Below, in pieces: positions 1 to 11,619 of a stretch of DNA of 64,000 nt. Source of the stretch: Acanthacorydalis orientalis (taxonomy: Eukaryota; Arthropoda; Insecta; Megaloptera; Corydalidae); assembly GCA_034766995.1 (NCBI GenBank), contig CM068317.1, forward strand, positions 8,402,501 through 8,466,500, in the 5' to 3' direction. Numbering within the stretch: position 1 is the first letter of the stretch; each line of letters begins with the position of its first letter. The notes below the pieces were generated by a model. It had not been told where the DNA came from. It was given only the letters and a program-made list of their open reading frames with translations, and did no database searches. The position numbers and the translations under genes are program-made.

Positions 1-764
1 ATTTCAATTTTCTATCATAAGCAGGTGTACTCAAAATTATTATTATAACTTTCTTTTCTTGATGTGATTTTTTTTTAATAATTAAAACATTTTTGTGCGG
101 TCTGAAACTAGTTAATTAAAAACTAGAAAAACTTAGAAATTTGTTAATAAATACAAAGAAAAGCATGCGTAATTCTAAATTTTAATAAAATAAAAATAAA
201 TAAATGTATATTTCTTTTGCAGCAAAATTTTTATACAATAATTAAAGTCAAAATTTAAAAGTATGTATTTATTACTGAACAAAATAATTATGAAAGAGTA
301 TAAAACGTTTGTACATATACCCTTAATTTTTACCAGTAACAAATAGTTTTAAATTCGAATTAATTTTCGAATTCGAATAAATATAATATATAATTCGAAT
401 AAATTTTAATTTAATTCTAAAAATAATAGTATTGATAATTGTAAAATAGCTTACAAACTTTTATACATTTTTATCAATTTTTCTGGTTCTAAAAAAATAA
501 ATAAAATACTAAATGCCAATATCTAATATGAGGCTCTAAGTAGTTATTGTATTTATTGTTATAAAAAGCATATTTTTTTCTTTAAATTGGTCATTTTATA
601 TATCCTGTGGCATATAAAAAATCTTTTTGAAATCATTAAAGATGAGAAAATATTTTCAGAAAATATAAATTTTTTATAAAGTTAAAATTGCTACATAAAA
701 AGTATTTTTTTATTCTCTAGTGAAGTTCAATAAGAGCAATGACCAGGACTTATGTAGATTGTTG

Positions 765-811
<47 letters not shown>

Positions 812-1541
812 TTGTTCATCCAACTTGAAAAAAATATTTATGTACTAATAAAGTTTCATTAATTAGGAAAAAATATCATCCGTATAAAATGAAGATGATC
901 AAAACCATTTAATTATAGTTGTAGAAATACGATAATAAACGGAAATCATTTATAATATTATTTAATAAAAGTCCTTAATTTGTATATTAAGTATTACAAA
1001 TTTTGACGCGTACAAATAAATAATCAGTGAATCATATTAAAATAATTAATGGACTTTAAAATATTCTGATACTAACCGTTTAATAATGTTATATTTAAAT
1101 ATCAAATTTAAAATTCAGATTCAAATGAACTTTATGAAAGTGTTTTTTCACTTAATATATTTTACTTAATTTTAATAGACTTATTTAACAGTATTCACTT
1201 ATTATATTACAAATAAATGTTTTATAAAATGCTTTATTTTATATACAGTTTAATGGTGAATGTCTTTAAAGAGTGAATACACAGAAAAAATCATTTTATT
1301 GTACTATTTTTAAAATTTCTCTTTATTTATATATTTATATATATATATATATATAAGCTTCAGCTAGTTTAACACAGTGTTCTATCACTTGTGTAGTTTT
1401 CTGATAGAATTTAGTTTCGACTTTTGAGTGATCTATAACAAGCCATCATTCACAAGGTTGCCCAAGAGCTGAAACTTGTTGTAATAAGATAATATATGAG
1501 ATTCAATAAGGCCAAGATCAATATGACTATAATGTTGTATG

Positions 1542-1579
<38 letters not shown>

Positions 1580-1913
1580 CTAAATTTGCCATACCAATAT
1601 TAGAGAAAAATAATTTAACAGATTGATACTATGGACATTCAATTAATAAGTATGTGATTTTGGTTTGAAATTATTTTTATAGATTCTTTAGTTATTCATT
1701 TCCAGAAATGTAAATTTTATTTGTGATTGACTTGGATTTTTTATCTTTATGAAAAATGTTTCTTTCCTCTAATAAAAATACATGTTTATAAAGAAAATTA
1801 ATTTCAATAATGGTTAACAAATAACATAAATATATGATTATTTTTGTTAATAAAATTTGAATAAATATAAACGAGAGGACTGTTATGAATTAAAAGTCAT
1901 AGGATTATATTTG

Positions 1914-1916
<3 letters not shown>
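1..1916. other. AT-rich non-coding block
   Basis: No gene or transposon homology seen on either strand. The block is very AT-rich. It carries short (TA)n arrays at about 772-808, 1336-1354 and 1545-1572. TTCGAA palindromes cluster at 354-399: a single site, a fused pair TTCGAATTCGAA overlapping 366-377, and another single site. Confidence 0.6.

Positions 1917-1965
<49 letters not shown>
1917..1965. repeat. (TA)n microsatellite, ~49 bp
   Basis: Uninterrupted TA dinucleotide run. It directly abuts the left (3') end of the RTE reverse transcriptase fragment, so the LINE remnant sits between this array and the one at 2356-2396. Confidence 0.95.
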
Positions 1966-1966
<1 letters not shown>

Positions 1967-1999
1967 TAAGGGGCTCTTCCTCGAACGCTGCGCTTGCCT

Positions 2000-2345
2000 C
2001 TACTTTTTCTTTAAACAGATTTGTATGGTTGATATAAATATGGAGGCGTTTTGTCCAAATGAGCTCCATCCTATTTTATTCTCCTATTTATTTCTTCAAT
2101 GAATGATCCATCTTTGTAAATAAGCTGGCTCAGATAAAAATAGTTCATAACTTCTTCTATTTCTGTTCCTTTTACTTCAATTTTCATTAGGAAAACAAAC
2201 ATATTAAACAACACTGTTTTTGCATGATTCATGTTTAGGCCAATTTTTTGACTGGCATCATTTAATTTTTCTATCCTTTTTTGTAGCTCTTCCAGAGTAC
2301 TTGCGAAGATACCATCAGTAAACCAGAGGTGAGTTAATCTTTCGC
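2000..2345 (-). pseudogene. RTE-type LINE reverse transcriptase fragment
   Basis: Read on the minus strand, about 95 codons are open from 2340 down. They match the palm/thumb part of RTE-clade reverse transcriptase, the kind often misannotated in insects as a craniofacial development protein 2-like gene. Recognisable blocks are LTHLWFTDGI (active-site motif, normally L-x-F-A-D-D-I), LEELQKRIEKLNDASQKIGL, NMNHAKT, VKGTEIEEV and EEINRRIK. A one-base frameshift then leads to GWSSFGQ...ICLKKK and a stop at 2000-2002. The second catalytic aspartate is changed to glycine (TDG for ADD), so it could not be active even if complete. Both ends are lost at (TA)n arrays. Identification as RTE rests on remembered family motifs. 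Confidence 0.85.
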
Positions 2346-2352
2346 CTTTTTT

Positions 2353-2355
<3 letters not shown>

Positions 2356-2396
<41 letters not shown>
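2356..2396. repeat. (TA)n microsatellite, ~41 bp
   Basis: Pure TA run bordering the upstream end of the reverse transcriptase fragment. Confidence 0.95.
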
Positions 2397-2398
<2 letters not shown>

Positions 2399-2938
2399 TT
2401 TTTTTTCCTTTTAATTTAAATTATGTCAAATATAGTATTCTATTGACCTCATTTTTATTTTATAAGTACTTTTCCATATTTCTTTATCTTTAGTTTTCCA
2501 CATGTATTTATCTTTTATTAGCATCCTAGGCTGTAGTAAAATTTTTAAATATTTCCAGGAATATTTGAGGAAATTTATCTAATTATACAAACAAGAGAGA
2601 ATGTGTCTTATTAATAAACATTTTAATGAAAATCTTGTTATTTTTAAATCTAATTATAATACCAAGATTATTTTCCATTCAAAATATTATTCTATTTGCT
2701 TTTTAAATTAATTACTTTCTTCATTTAAACGTTAAGTCTGTTATTTAGAATTATTCTTCACAATCATTTGTATAGGAATAAATTTTAATTTAATTCAAAT
2801 TATTAAAGAAAAATAAATGTAACTTAACAGCTGCTAGTTACATTCAACTTATATATCTGAATTATTGATCTATGAGAGAATCTAATAAAATAGAATAACA
2901 AGGTTATATTTATGTTTGAACTATTTGTAGAAAATTTC

Positions 2939-2978
<40 letters not shown>

Positions 2979-4067
2979 TATTTTATACTTTTTATCTATG
3001 TAATTTATTCGAGAAACATGAGTTCGAGTGCTGTACATTATACAAGTATCTAATCGTATACACGTTTTCCATCCCTTACAGAATCCTTTCATAGCCCATA
3101 CACTATTTCATTCGACTACAAATTACAGAAGACGACGAAAAAAATTGTACAAAACTCGATTCAAGTATATTTATTATTCAGCAATAATTATTTAGAACAA
3201 TGTATATCAGGAAGGCGATAAACAATCGTACGAAGTGAGAGAACAACAATCAGAATGCAAGCAATGAAAAAGCAGTCGTGTCGTCGTTGTGTTATATACA
3301 AAAGATGCAATTTATTTCGGTATCACGAAATTAAAATAGATATGCGTGATTTTATGCAAAATGTAACTTATTTGTTTTTCCTCGTATTTCTGTTTGATAT
3401 TATTTAAATTAACCGAGATAATGTATTATTATTTAACATTGTGTTGTTTCGACGTATATATTATTTGGGCGCATGAACTCGCGTTTCTCGGATTGTACAG
3501 TTGGTTGGCGTACACGTTTATGTGGAATATATTAAGTCTAGAACAAAAAAAATATTTTCATTCCTACTTATTAAGATATTAAGAATATGTCTGTAGTTGT
3601 TTGCGTGATAATAAACATTTTTTTGTTACACTTATTCTAATTATGCATTTCTTATTTTTTTAAACAATTATTCTCCTTGCAAAATCTCATTTTATGTGTA
3701 ATAATATTATCATATATTATAATAACACGCATTCTTTGTCTTTTCTATGAGAAAATTAACATATTTGAATTGTTATTTCAATTAGTTTTCTGTACAATAC
3801 CTTAAAAAACTACATTTTAAAATTGTTTTAGTTCATATATTTAGTTTATACTGAATATTATTTCATTATATGTAGTAGGATATATTTATTATTAAACAAA
3901 AGTTCTTGATCGTGAACAATAGCTATTTTCATATATTTTTAAAAGTAAATCAGTTGTTGCTATGGCAAATTTGTTTTTGACATTTTTGTCGGTGAATTGC
4001 TTGTATTTTAATATAAGTAATTTTTTAAAAATTGTGTAATTTAAAGAAATGTTCAGTAGTTTCATAA
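2397..4067. other. Non-coding block with a mid-GC island at 3000-3600
   Basis: AT-rich DNA with a TA array at 2945-2972. The stretch 3000-3600 is less AT-biased and has CG dinucleotides. It contains a 50-codon ATG frame at 3255-3407 (+, beginning MQAMKKQSCRRC, Cys/Arg-rich then hydrophobic) and an overlapping 62-codon frame at 3394-3582. I recognise neither and there is no clear splice or polyadenylation context, so they are not called as genes. The island could be regulatory or part of an unrecognised transcript. Confidence 0.4.
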
Positions 4068-4088
4068 TTATATATATATATACACATG

Positions 4089-4119
<31 letters not shown>

Positions 4120-4150
4120 GTGTCTGTGTGTGTGTTTGTATGTATGTATG
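4068..4150. repeat. Compound (TA)n/(TG)n/(TATG)n microsatellite
   Basis: TA run interrupted by CACATG, then TATATG, (TG)n and (TATG)n. Tyr-Ile-rich open frames across it on both strands are translations of the repeat. Confidence 0.9.
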
Positions 4151-4401
4151 TACTTATGCCTTAAGAAACATCGATATGAATATAATTTCATAATCATCAA
4201 AGAAATCATTAAGACACAAACGGATTACGTGCTAGCGTATCAATTTATATTCAGTTTCCACGCTGTACAGATTTTCCCATTACTTTTTTCTTTCCTATAA
4301 CGATGTTTTCGTTATACTTGAAATATACGGCACGGTGATCATTTAAATATATCATGGGTGGCTGTGTACTGTGTGTAAACATATACATACATATACATTC
4401 G

Positions 4402-4438
<37 letters not shown>

Positions 4439-4783
4439 TTTTTTGTGACTATTTTGTACGTAGATATATATTATGCATGATGGCTCAAATGATATTCATT
4501 CACAAGAAACGACAGTTAGTTCATGGAGTCATTAAAAAATATGTCGCTTCGCTATGGCGAATAACTATTAGAATAATAATTCTTGTATCCGCTTTGCGTA
4601 CGAAATGTTCAAGACAGGTGGATCATTGTCACATCACTGATTATATGTTTACATTGTGTATATCAAGTCGTACTTAAAATGAACAGAATGTAAAGAACAT
4701 TCTCAATTGAATATAGTTTGAACTTTTAAATAGATCAAAAACTTTTGTTCATATAATAATATTTTTGATTTTAATAAATTAAT
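4151..4783. other. Non-coding mid-GC block
   Basis: Includes a (TA)n/(TATG)n tract at about 4401-4436. Two less AT-rich patches, 4200-4400 and 4470-4680, show no recognisable protein. The open frame at 4354-4677 runs through the microsatellite and is not convincing. Confidence 0.45.
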
Positions 4784-4784
4784 T

Positions 4785-4818
<34 letters not shown>

Positions 4819-4856
4819 TACATACATGTATATACATATTTATATATATATATATT

Positions 4857-4908
<52 letters not shown>
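4784..4908. repeat. Compound (TA)n array, ~125 bp
   Basis: Long TA array broken by (CA)n, CATACATACATG and several TTTATATA interruptions; one of the longest low-complexity tracts here. A further 33-bp TA array lies at 5273-5305. Confidence 0.95.
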
Positions 4909-4910
<2 letters not shown>

Positions 4911-5269
4911 TTTGTTCTAAGTTCCATAATATTTTGTCACTTTATTTTAGTGAATATTTTATAAAAAATCGTTATATTACCAAAAGTTCAATTTTTTCTC
5001 ATTTTCAAATATGACAGATTTGTGTCCACTTGAGGTTAAAAGATATCAGTTACATTAAGAATATTGTCTTGCAAAAATTGATCGTAGTTACACATTATGT
5101 TTATGACCCACACTATTATTTTGATCTACAGTGATCACAGAAATGCCATATCTTTCAAAGGCGATTTCTCAAAAATGTGAATAAATCTAAAATATATTTA
5201 AATGGATTCTTTTTAAAAAATGTGCTTAGATTAAGTTGGCAATTTTATCAATTTTTCTGGAAATATTAT

Positions 5270-5312
<43 letters not shown>

Positions 5313-5488
5313 AATATTTGTCTCAAAAAATATTTGAAATGCTGTTCTTAATATAAATCCAAAAATAGATTAGGATTTCATTTAATTATATAAACTTTGA
5401 TTTGTTATAGTTTATTTAGTAATAAATCTGTTAAATACGTTTTATGTCATTAGAAGTTCATTGAATATTAACATATTATTTATTATAA

Positions 5489-5908
5489 CCAGGGTCCCTT
5501 CTCCCTGATCGATGTGCAACCCCCTCCGGGGGGAGGATCTTTGCCTCTTGCTCTGTAACACTCACTCTCCCTTAACAAATAACAGAAATTAATAAATTAT
5601 ACACACAAATAATCCGCGTAAAATGTGTCAGAAAATTTTTTTTGGAAAAGTTTATAAAAATTAGCAACAAAATACAATCTTAATGTGTGTAACAATTGTT
5701 TTACTCTAAAACTTCAGTGAATATAACATTTGAACAAATTTATTATCAATTTTACACTGAAATCTTATATCCTCTTTTATTGTACACCGTGAGAGCGTTA
5801 AATACATGTGACTGATGTCAATCAATCGGAACAGAGGTCACGCGATATCCATTAACCAATTAAAACATTAATAAAAATAACGGAAGAGGATCAATGTTTA
5901 ATTATATA
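5489..5908 (+). repeat. Dispersed repeat family C, copy 1 (unclassified)
   Basis: About 420 bp that recurs in direct orientation at 60798-61226. Shared blocks in order: a GC-rich head with a hairpin (CCCCCTCCGGGGGGAGG here), the phrase CCTCTTGCT, AATAACAGAAATTAA, GGAAAAGTTTATAAAAATTA, CTTCAGTGA, TTGTACACCGTGA, and a tail with GATGTCAAT, a CACGCGA or CACGTGA core and an AACCAAT box. No protein is visible. A non-autonomous transposon or SINE-like element is plausible; the class is unknown. The orientation given is arbitrary. Confidence 0.75.
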
Positions 5909-7238
5909 AAGATAATTATCCCCTATTTCTGAATAAATATCGTTCGGTTACTTTTATAGTAAAGCATTCATGATTGAGTAGAAGTTCAACATGCTAAAAT
6001 AACTAATTGTTAATCATTGTATTGAAATTTTATAACGATCTTTTCAAAACATTAAATCTCTCAAAGTTGAAAACTATTTGTAAAAATATATTATTAATAT
6101 TTTCGTGTAAACAACGATCCGTATTGTCTTTACATTTTAATGATCCACTGTATAATACATCTATTTTATATTTCAAATTATCCAGTGTTCTTCTTTTTGA
6201 TTTATTTCCAATGTTTTTTGAAACATTTTTATCCTACTTGTTTACTATTTTTCTATGGATTTTTTACTTTTTGATCTTCAGTCACCTTATATATGTTGTA
6301 TAGATTTTATCTATATATTGTCTTATCTTGAAATTTTCTTCATTCAATCACCGTTTATTCTTATTATTACCTTCATAATAACACTGGTTATAACGAGGAT
6401 TTTTCAAGACACTTTTAGAGTTTTTTTAATTCTCGACTTTCACTTAATATGTTTATTAATCATCTGTTATTTTTTTCGAAACCTGATATTTTTATAATTC
6501 ATTTACTCTTGTTATTATTATTCTGTTTTTACATTGAATACAATGAAGAGTTCTCTGTCACAAGACGGTTCTCTTTCTCGTCATTTAGCTAACAACTGCA
6601 ACACAATAAAACAATTTACCACTGTCTTGGTAAATAAAAATCAAACAGCTTTTGAGTGACTTTTTATCTACGATTTAACTGTTGGCCAGTGTTTGATCAA
6701 AATAACTTAACAACAAGATGGATTATTGTTGATTTAACAACTAGATGATAGACATTTCTTCGCATTAATTTTTTATAGTAATCAAATATTGTAGATAAAC
6801 TTACTGTTGGCTTATTCAAGTACTAATTCCTAGAAGATGTTTGATGCTCTTTGGGAATTGCTACCTGACTGAACCAATAGCAAAAAATTCTTCAATCTTC
6901 GGCTATGAAAAATTAATCAGGGTAAATTTTGAACAAAATATTATTCGCCTGGTAATAGTACATGTAAGAACGAGAAAAAGAAAAAAATAATGAGTTTGTC
7001 TTCCATTGAGTAAATTTTTTTAAAATTATATATTTATACCTTATATAATGAGTTGTGCAGTTATGCTGTAAAAAATTTTTCAAACTATAAATTGTGCATA
7101 GCGAATTTTGAAGAGTTATTGTATTTTTAGATCAATAATTATATCTCATAATAATTATTAGAGGGGTTATATTTTATTTGAAGATCACAAAGATAATGGA
7201 TGGCATCTGTATGAGGTGTGTTGAATGATAGTTAGGAT
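5909..7238. other. AT-rich non-coding block
   Basis: No homology recognised. Open frames at 6007-6303 and 6255-6497 are Phe/Leu/Ile-rich, overlap each other, and are what AT-rich DNA gives by chance. Confidence 0.5.
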
Positions 7239-7623
7239 CAGAGGTCTCCAAACTACTTCTCGCGGGCCAGATATGACCTGCAAAAGATTTTTGTGTGACC
7301 CGAGGACAAATTGGATATTATATACAGGTGCCTCTCAAGATAAATTTGTTCGAGATACATGTAAATAAATGGAAATGTTTTCTTTTATTATGCATATTTC
7401 TTGAAAAACGACTTCATTTATCTATATTTAATTATTGTTGCGCATATTTGATATATTTGCATTCTTTTACTTTCTTACGAATAAAAACTCTTCCATTTAT
7501 CCATTTCTAAATATGCTATCTTTAATGAAAGAAAAATAAAATAGATGTTCTTTTAGATCAGACGAGCTTAGAACTTTCCATGTACTTATGTGGCCCTCCC
7601 CTCAAAAATTTGGGAGATCCCTG
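7239..7623. mobile_element. Non-autonomous hAT-type element
   Basis: The left terminus CAGAGGTCTCCAAACT and the reverse complement of the right terminus (CAGGGATCTCCCAAAT) form imperfect terminal inverted repeats. They fit the hAT pattern CAGGGGTCCCCAAACT. Inside the left end are CGCGGGCC and a diverged GTGACCCG; a GTGGCCCTC block sits at the right end. Both are typical of this class of short hAT derivatives. The 8 bp on each side (GTTAGGAT and TTTTAGAT) share five positions and may be a decayed target duplication. At ~385 bp it encodes no transposase; an open frame at 7295-7510 inside it is not transposase-like. Confidence 0.7.
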
Positions 7624-9496
7624 TTTTAGATGATCAAAGGATAAAGTTGCCTTTTATAGCACGCATCTACAAAAAGATATATGGTTGTAAAAAATTAATA
7701 TTTGACAATTTTGTTCTGAAGATGTTGGATTAAACGATACATTTTATTTCTGTCTCCGTGATGCCACACATGTGTACATACTCAGATATAACTCTACAGA
7801 TTTTACTCTTAAGAAAAATTTGTCTTGGGTTAAAACTTTTCATGTGGACGGTAGTTCAAAGTATTAATTCAATTATTTTTATGTTTGTACTTATTTCTCA
7901 AGATTATCTCACTATTCTTCTTTACCCAACATGAAATCTATGATTCATTTTCGAATTCAAAAGTCATGTTTCACTTCTATATATAAATAATATGTTGATC
8001 GAATATTAAGAAGTGTAAAATACTTTATTTAAATACTGAGATATTTGTTATAAACAAACTTCATTAAATTTTTTGCTGACAATTTACTTAATGCATATTC
8101 ATTTATGTTAATCTTAAAAATTAAAATTTGTTGAATGTTTAATGTGATTTTTAATAGGTAAAATAAATGTAGAGGTAAATTGTATGATGTTACATTTTTA
8201 GATTTTCAGAGTAATTTATAAAAAATCTTCAGGATTTAAAAAATAAATTTCAGTGTTTCTATATTAGAACTGTTATATTTTTCTTAATAAAAAATAATTT
8301 AATGGTACAATGTTTGGTTCATTACTTAATAGTGAAATCAAATGAAATAAAAAATATATTCAAATCAGTTATATTTCGTTAAATGTCGTTCTACACTTTT
8401 TAATCAGATTTGAAATCAACGAATTTTATTTCATATTTAGAAATAGTTCGAATTTTATTCACATATGACATTTTATCGTAAATAATTAATTAAAATGTTT
8501 GCATAAAAGAATGTTTTCTGACCCATTAAAAATAAAGCTTTCATGAAATGTCATTTGATTTAAATAATTTTATAACTTTTAAGATATCGTTATTATTGAT
8601 TTGATATATGTGTGTATAAGAATGTAATAAATATTTAAATGAATTTTCCATACATATCTCGAATCGAAAACTTCTGAGTATAATAAAATTACTTTCTTTA
8701 TTATATAAAACGATACGTTATCGGTATCAAACAAAAAATGGTTGACTATATTTAGAGCGGCAGTATTAAAAAATTGCATGAGTTCGATTCGTTCTTACAT
8801 CGTTAAATTAGCAATCGGCCAGTTTACACACACATAACACTTAACAGAATTCGTCACATCGGGTTCGCATGTGAACACGCAAACGTGTGACGAACGAACG
8901 ACAGTTATAGGCGGTCGGTCGGTCGCATAAAATATAAAATAAAATACAGAAGCAGCATTGTCTTTCAAATAGAAAATCACACGGATTCGTGATTCGTTAA
9001 TGACTTTACGGTTGTATGTGTTCGTATGTGCTGTGCTCGGTTTTCATTTATCTCTTTTTTTATATATGTATATATTCTATTTCTTCTTTCGTCATGTTGA
9101 GGAACTGGAGGAATGACAGGAAAAAATGTCCTAGGTATCGCATCAGCGATTCAATAATATAAGTCGTCGTTAGAGCATGGGTTCAGTACATATTTATATT
9201 TATTTCAGGGAATTAGACTTGCGTGAAGTGGTGTCTATCATGCACGCCACGCCATTGTGGTCTCAATGAATTCAGTGATTTGATTTCAGTGGCGGATACT
9301 TACATTGCTTTTTATACAAATTCTTTTTTAGATTCAACTAATTCATAACTGTTTTCAATTTATTGTCATTAATACTTTCAATGCACTCAATATCAAATAA
9401 TTTAAATCAGAAGTTCTATTTTTTATTTTTTTTACTTCTAATAAATATGTATGCACCTTTTTCAAGAGCTTATTCGTTAAAACCATAATTTCATAT
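7624..9496. other. Non-coding block with mid-GC island at 8780-9290
   Basis: 7624-8580 is very AT-rich with nothing recognised. From 8780 to 9290 the DNA becomes less biased, with CG-containing words such as GGCGGTCGGTCGGTCGC near 8911-8927. A minus-strand frame (8795-8980) is open there but unlike any family I know. The island is a candidate promoter, enhancer or exon area. Confidence 0.4.
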
Positions 9497-9667
9497 AAAT
9501 TAATAAAATTAATAATAAAATCAAAGTCGATTTTACCAAAATACAGACCGAAAATGCATTTTAAAATGATATTTACATAAACACAATATAAAATAACACT
9601 TTCATTGAAAAAAATTAAGGTTAGAATTCAGAAAACAAATACCGTAATTCTTTTCCTACCAACCTAA
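9497..9667 (-). mobile_element. 5'-terminal fragment of a mariner element
   Basis: On the minus strand this begins TTAGGTTGGTAGGAAAAG, the terminal inverted repeat of the mariner family that also occurs at 41.5, 58.8 and 61.9 kb. It continues with the same 5' leader (TGTTTATGTAAATATCATTT, then GTCTGTATTTTGGTAAAATC). A TA follows the outer end (9668-9669). Homology ends near 9497, before the transposase start, so this is a truncated copy. Confidence 0.8.
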
Positions 9668-9718
9668 TACTTTTTGGTTAAATATAATTTACTATTTTCA
9701 TAATCTTTCACTAAACAC

Positions 9719-9821
9719 TGTAACTAGATCTTATTAGTTAGAAGTGCTTTATATGTCACTAGATCTAGTTGTACTCATAAAATTTTTCTAACTACTACTT
9801 ACTAGTAAGACTTAGTTACAA
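9719..9821. repeat. Small palindromic MITE-like element
   Basis: The ends GTAACTAGATCTTATTAG and, reverse-complemented, GTAACTAAGTCTTACTAG are inverted repeats of roughly 25-30 bp. A perfect 12-bp palindrome ACTAGATCTAGT lies between them (about 9758-9769). It sits between two mariner 5' ends. The class is not recognised. Confidence 0.5.
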
Positions 9822-9892
9822 TTTTTAATAAAAGATAAAGAATATTGCTCATTTTTTGGAATTAATTACATTTTTCATTCTTTAATGAAATG

Positions 9893-9941
9893 TTTTAGAA
9901 TTCAGAAAACAAAAACCGAAATTATTTTCCTATCAACCTAA
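9893..9941 (-). mobile_element. Second mariner 5'-end fragment (49 bp)
   Basis: Nearly repeats 9619-9667 (TTAGAATTCAGAAAAC, then the terminal repeat ending CAACCTAA) and is followed by TA at 9942-9943. It is either a second insertion reduced to its terminus or a duplicated end. Confidence 0.65.
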
Positions 9942-9943
9942 TA

Positions 9944-11035
9944 GTTCTTTATAAATTTGAATATGGGTATCATCATTTTGTAGTTTTGTTTTCATCGAAA
10001 TTGGAAAAAGCTCTATACACATTGTATACGTATGTATAAATAACATGCAAGCTACCTGTACTCCGAAAAATGCTCTTATTAATAGGTGATATGTACTTCG
10101 ATTGTACTGCACGCCACTGTTTGTTATAATTTTTATTTAGTGAATATTGTTCGTAGACCACATAGAATTTTAGTATATATCTCCAGAGTTCTTAAAGCAT
10201 GTTATCGACTGAACAGTACGTCGAGGTGTTCTGCCGGTAAAGTCGTCGTATTGCTGTGTTTTCTCGCACGGTGTGATTTTCTGAAATCGTGATTGTCGTG
10301 CGAGATTATTTCTAGACATTTTATGATGTGTGAATGTCAACTACCGTGCATGTAGCAGGGTCGATGTAGGTTACATTGGATCTCGTTGAACGATTTAATT
10401 AAATTGGTCCGATCGATATACAATTTGCATAATTGGAAAGAAACGAAAAGAAAAAAATTCGATTTAAGAAAATGTTCATATGTGAAATGAATGTTTTAGT
10501 ACAACGAACAATCGGAAAGTAAATGAGTTTGATACTACTTTCACGTTACTGGACTTTTTATAAAAATTCAACATTTACCGTTCGTGTGAATAGGTTTACT
10601 TCTTTGTAATTTCTGTATTTTTAAACTTAATTTTACATTAGAGATATTTTTTTATTTAGATTTAAAAATGTTAACTAAATATAAATAACTTGATATTTGA
10701 CTTATGTGTTCATTCAATGCTCAAATAATTTGTCATTATTCTATTCTTAAATTGAATTGGAAAATGCTTACTTGAACTTGCTCGTCTTAACGATAAATCA
10801 ATTTGTTTGTTTGGATTTTATTTAATAATTTATTTAATATTAAAAAAGAGAATTGACTAAGAGACAATACTCATAATGATAAAATAAAAAAAATATTGTA
10901 TATACATAGTTTGTTCTAATAAATAAATTATTATTTACTATTAGAAAAAAATCTAATAAAAATAAGACATGTGCTTAAACCTTAAAAAAGATAGTTGATA
11001 AAATGTTATCCTGATATATTCATCTTTTCTGATTT
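9944..11035. other. Non-coding block with mid-GC island at 10000-10500
   Basis: The island has CG-containing words and an exon candidate, listed separately. 10560-11035 is plain AT-rich DNA with nothing recognised. Confidence 0.4.
10141..10236 (+). other. Candidate exon (weak), 96 bp
   Basis: A good acceptor-like stretch (TTATAATTTTTATTTAG) precedes position 10141, and a GTAAAG donor-like site follows 10236. Skipping two bases, 31 codons are open and include the motif RRPHRILVYISRVL. Length is a multiple of three. The frame also runs open outside the splice sites, so the frame alone is weak support. I recognise no domain. It lies in one of the few less AT-rich islands. It may well be non-coding. 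Confidence 0.2.
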
Positions 11036-11225
11036 TCTGAGCTTTTATTCTTCAGTACTAATTTCGATTTCTCTTCCATCTTCGGATAGGTTTTAAAGTT
11101 TTTATAAGTCTGAGTTAGTGAGAAGTTAAGGTTAAAATAAACTCTCTCTGTCAGAGTCTGAGCAAATTTCTAAAATATATTTGAAGATGACACACGTGCT
11201 GGGACTAGTAATAGAGAATATAAAC
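11036..11225. repeat. Foldback family F, copy 1 (interrupted)
   Basis: The left arm (CTTCAGTACTAATTTCG, CATCTTCGGATAG) and the right arm (TTTGAAGATGACACACGTG, GGACTAGTAATAGAGAA) are inverted copies of each other. They match the arms of the elements at 35.5 and 46.3 kb. About 68 bp of unrelated DNA lies between the arms. Diverged relative to the other two copies. Confidence 0.6.
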
Positions 11226-11314
11226 TTAAATTATTCAAAAAAGAAAAGATCATTAGGTCAAAATATCAACGTGAGAAACAGATATAAACTAGAAAGAATC
11301 AATCAAATTAGCTA

Positions 11315-11322
<8 letters not shown>

Positions 11323-11353
<31 letters not shown>
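11323..11353. repeat. (TA)n microsatellite
   Basis: Short TA array in AT-rich DNA upstream of the DUF4817 pseudogene; no other feature lies between 11226 and 11600. Confidence 0.9.
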
Positions 11354-11354
<1 letters not shown>

Positions 11355-11619
11355 CTTAATTATTAAATTGCATACAAAAATTGATAAAACTATTTAATAA
11401 TTGTTTGCTAATTATTCTTTTTACTGTGTATTTCTCTGTATTATTAGTTGTCTATTTTTTCTTATAAGTATATATAGAGGTATATATATCACTCGAGACG
11501 TAATTTTTAAGAGGTTATATTTTACAGATATGAAACTGACAGCTGTATTTTCTTTGAAATTTGTTAAGTATTGACATTGCCATTGCCATTTGTAGTTGTC
11601 TTCGTATAGAAAAAATAAC

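Noticed and set aside
1857..2102. 81-codon plus-strand open frame
   Set aside because: Most of it translates a TA array (Tyr-Ile repeats); the rest is antisense to the RTE reverse transcriptase fragment.
6007..6497. Overlapping Phe/Leu/Ile-rich frames resembling membrane proteins
   Set aside because: Hydrophobic composition is what AT-rich DNA encodes by chance; no splice, start or family evidence.
8760..8800. GAGTTCGATTC as a possible tRNA T-loop
   Set aside because: No matching acceptor, D or anticodon stems in the right positions.
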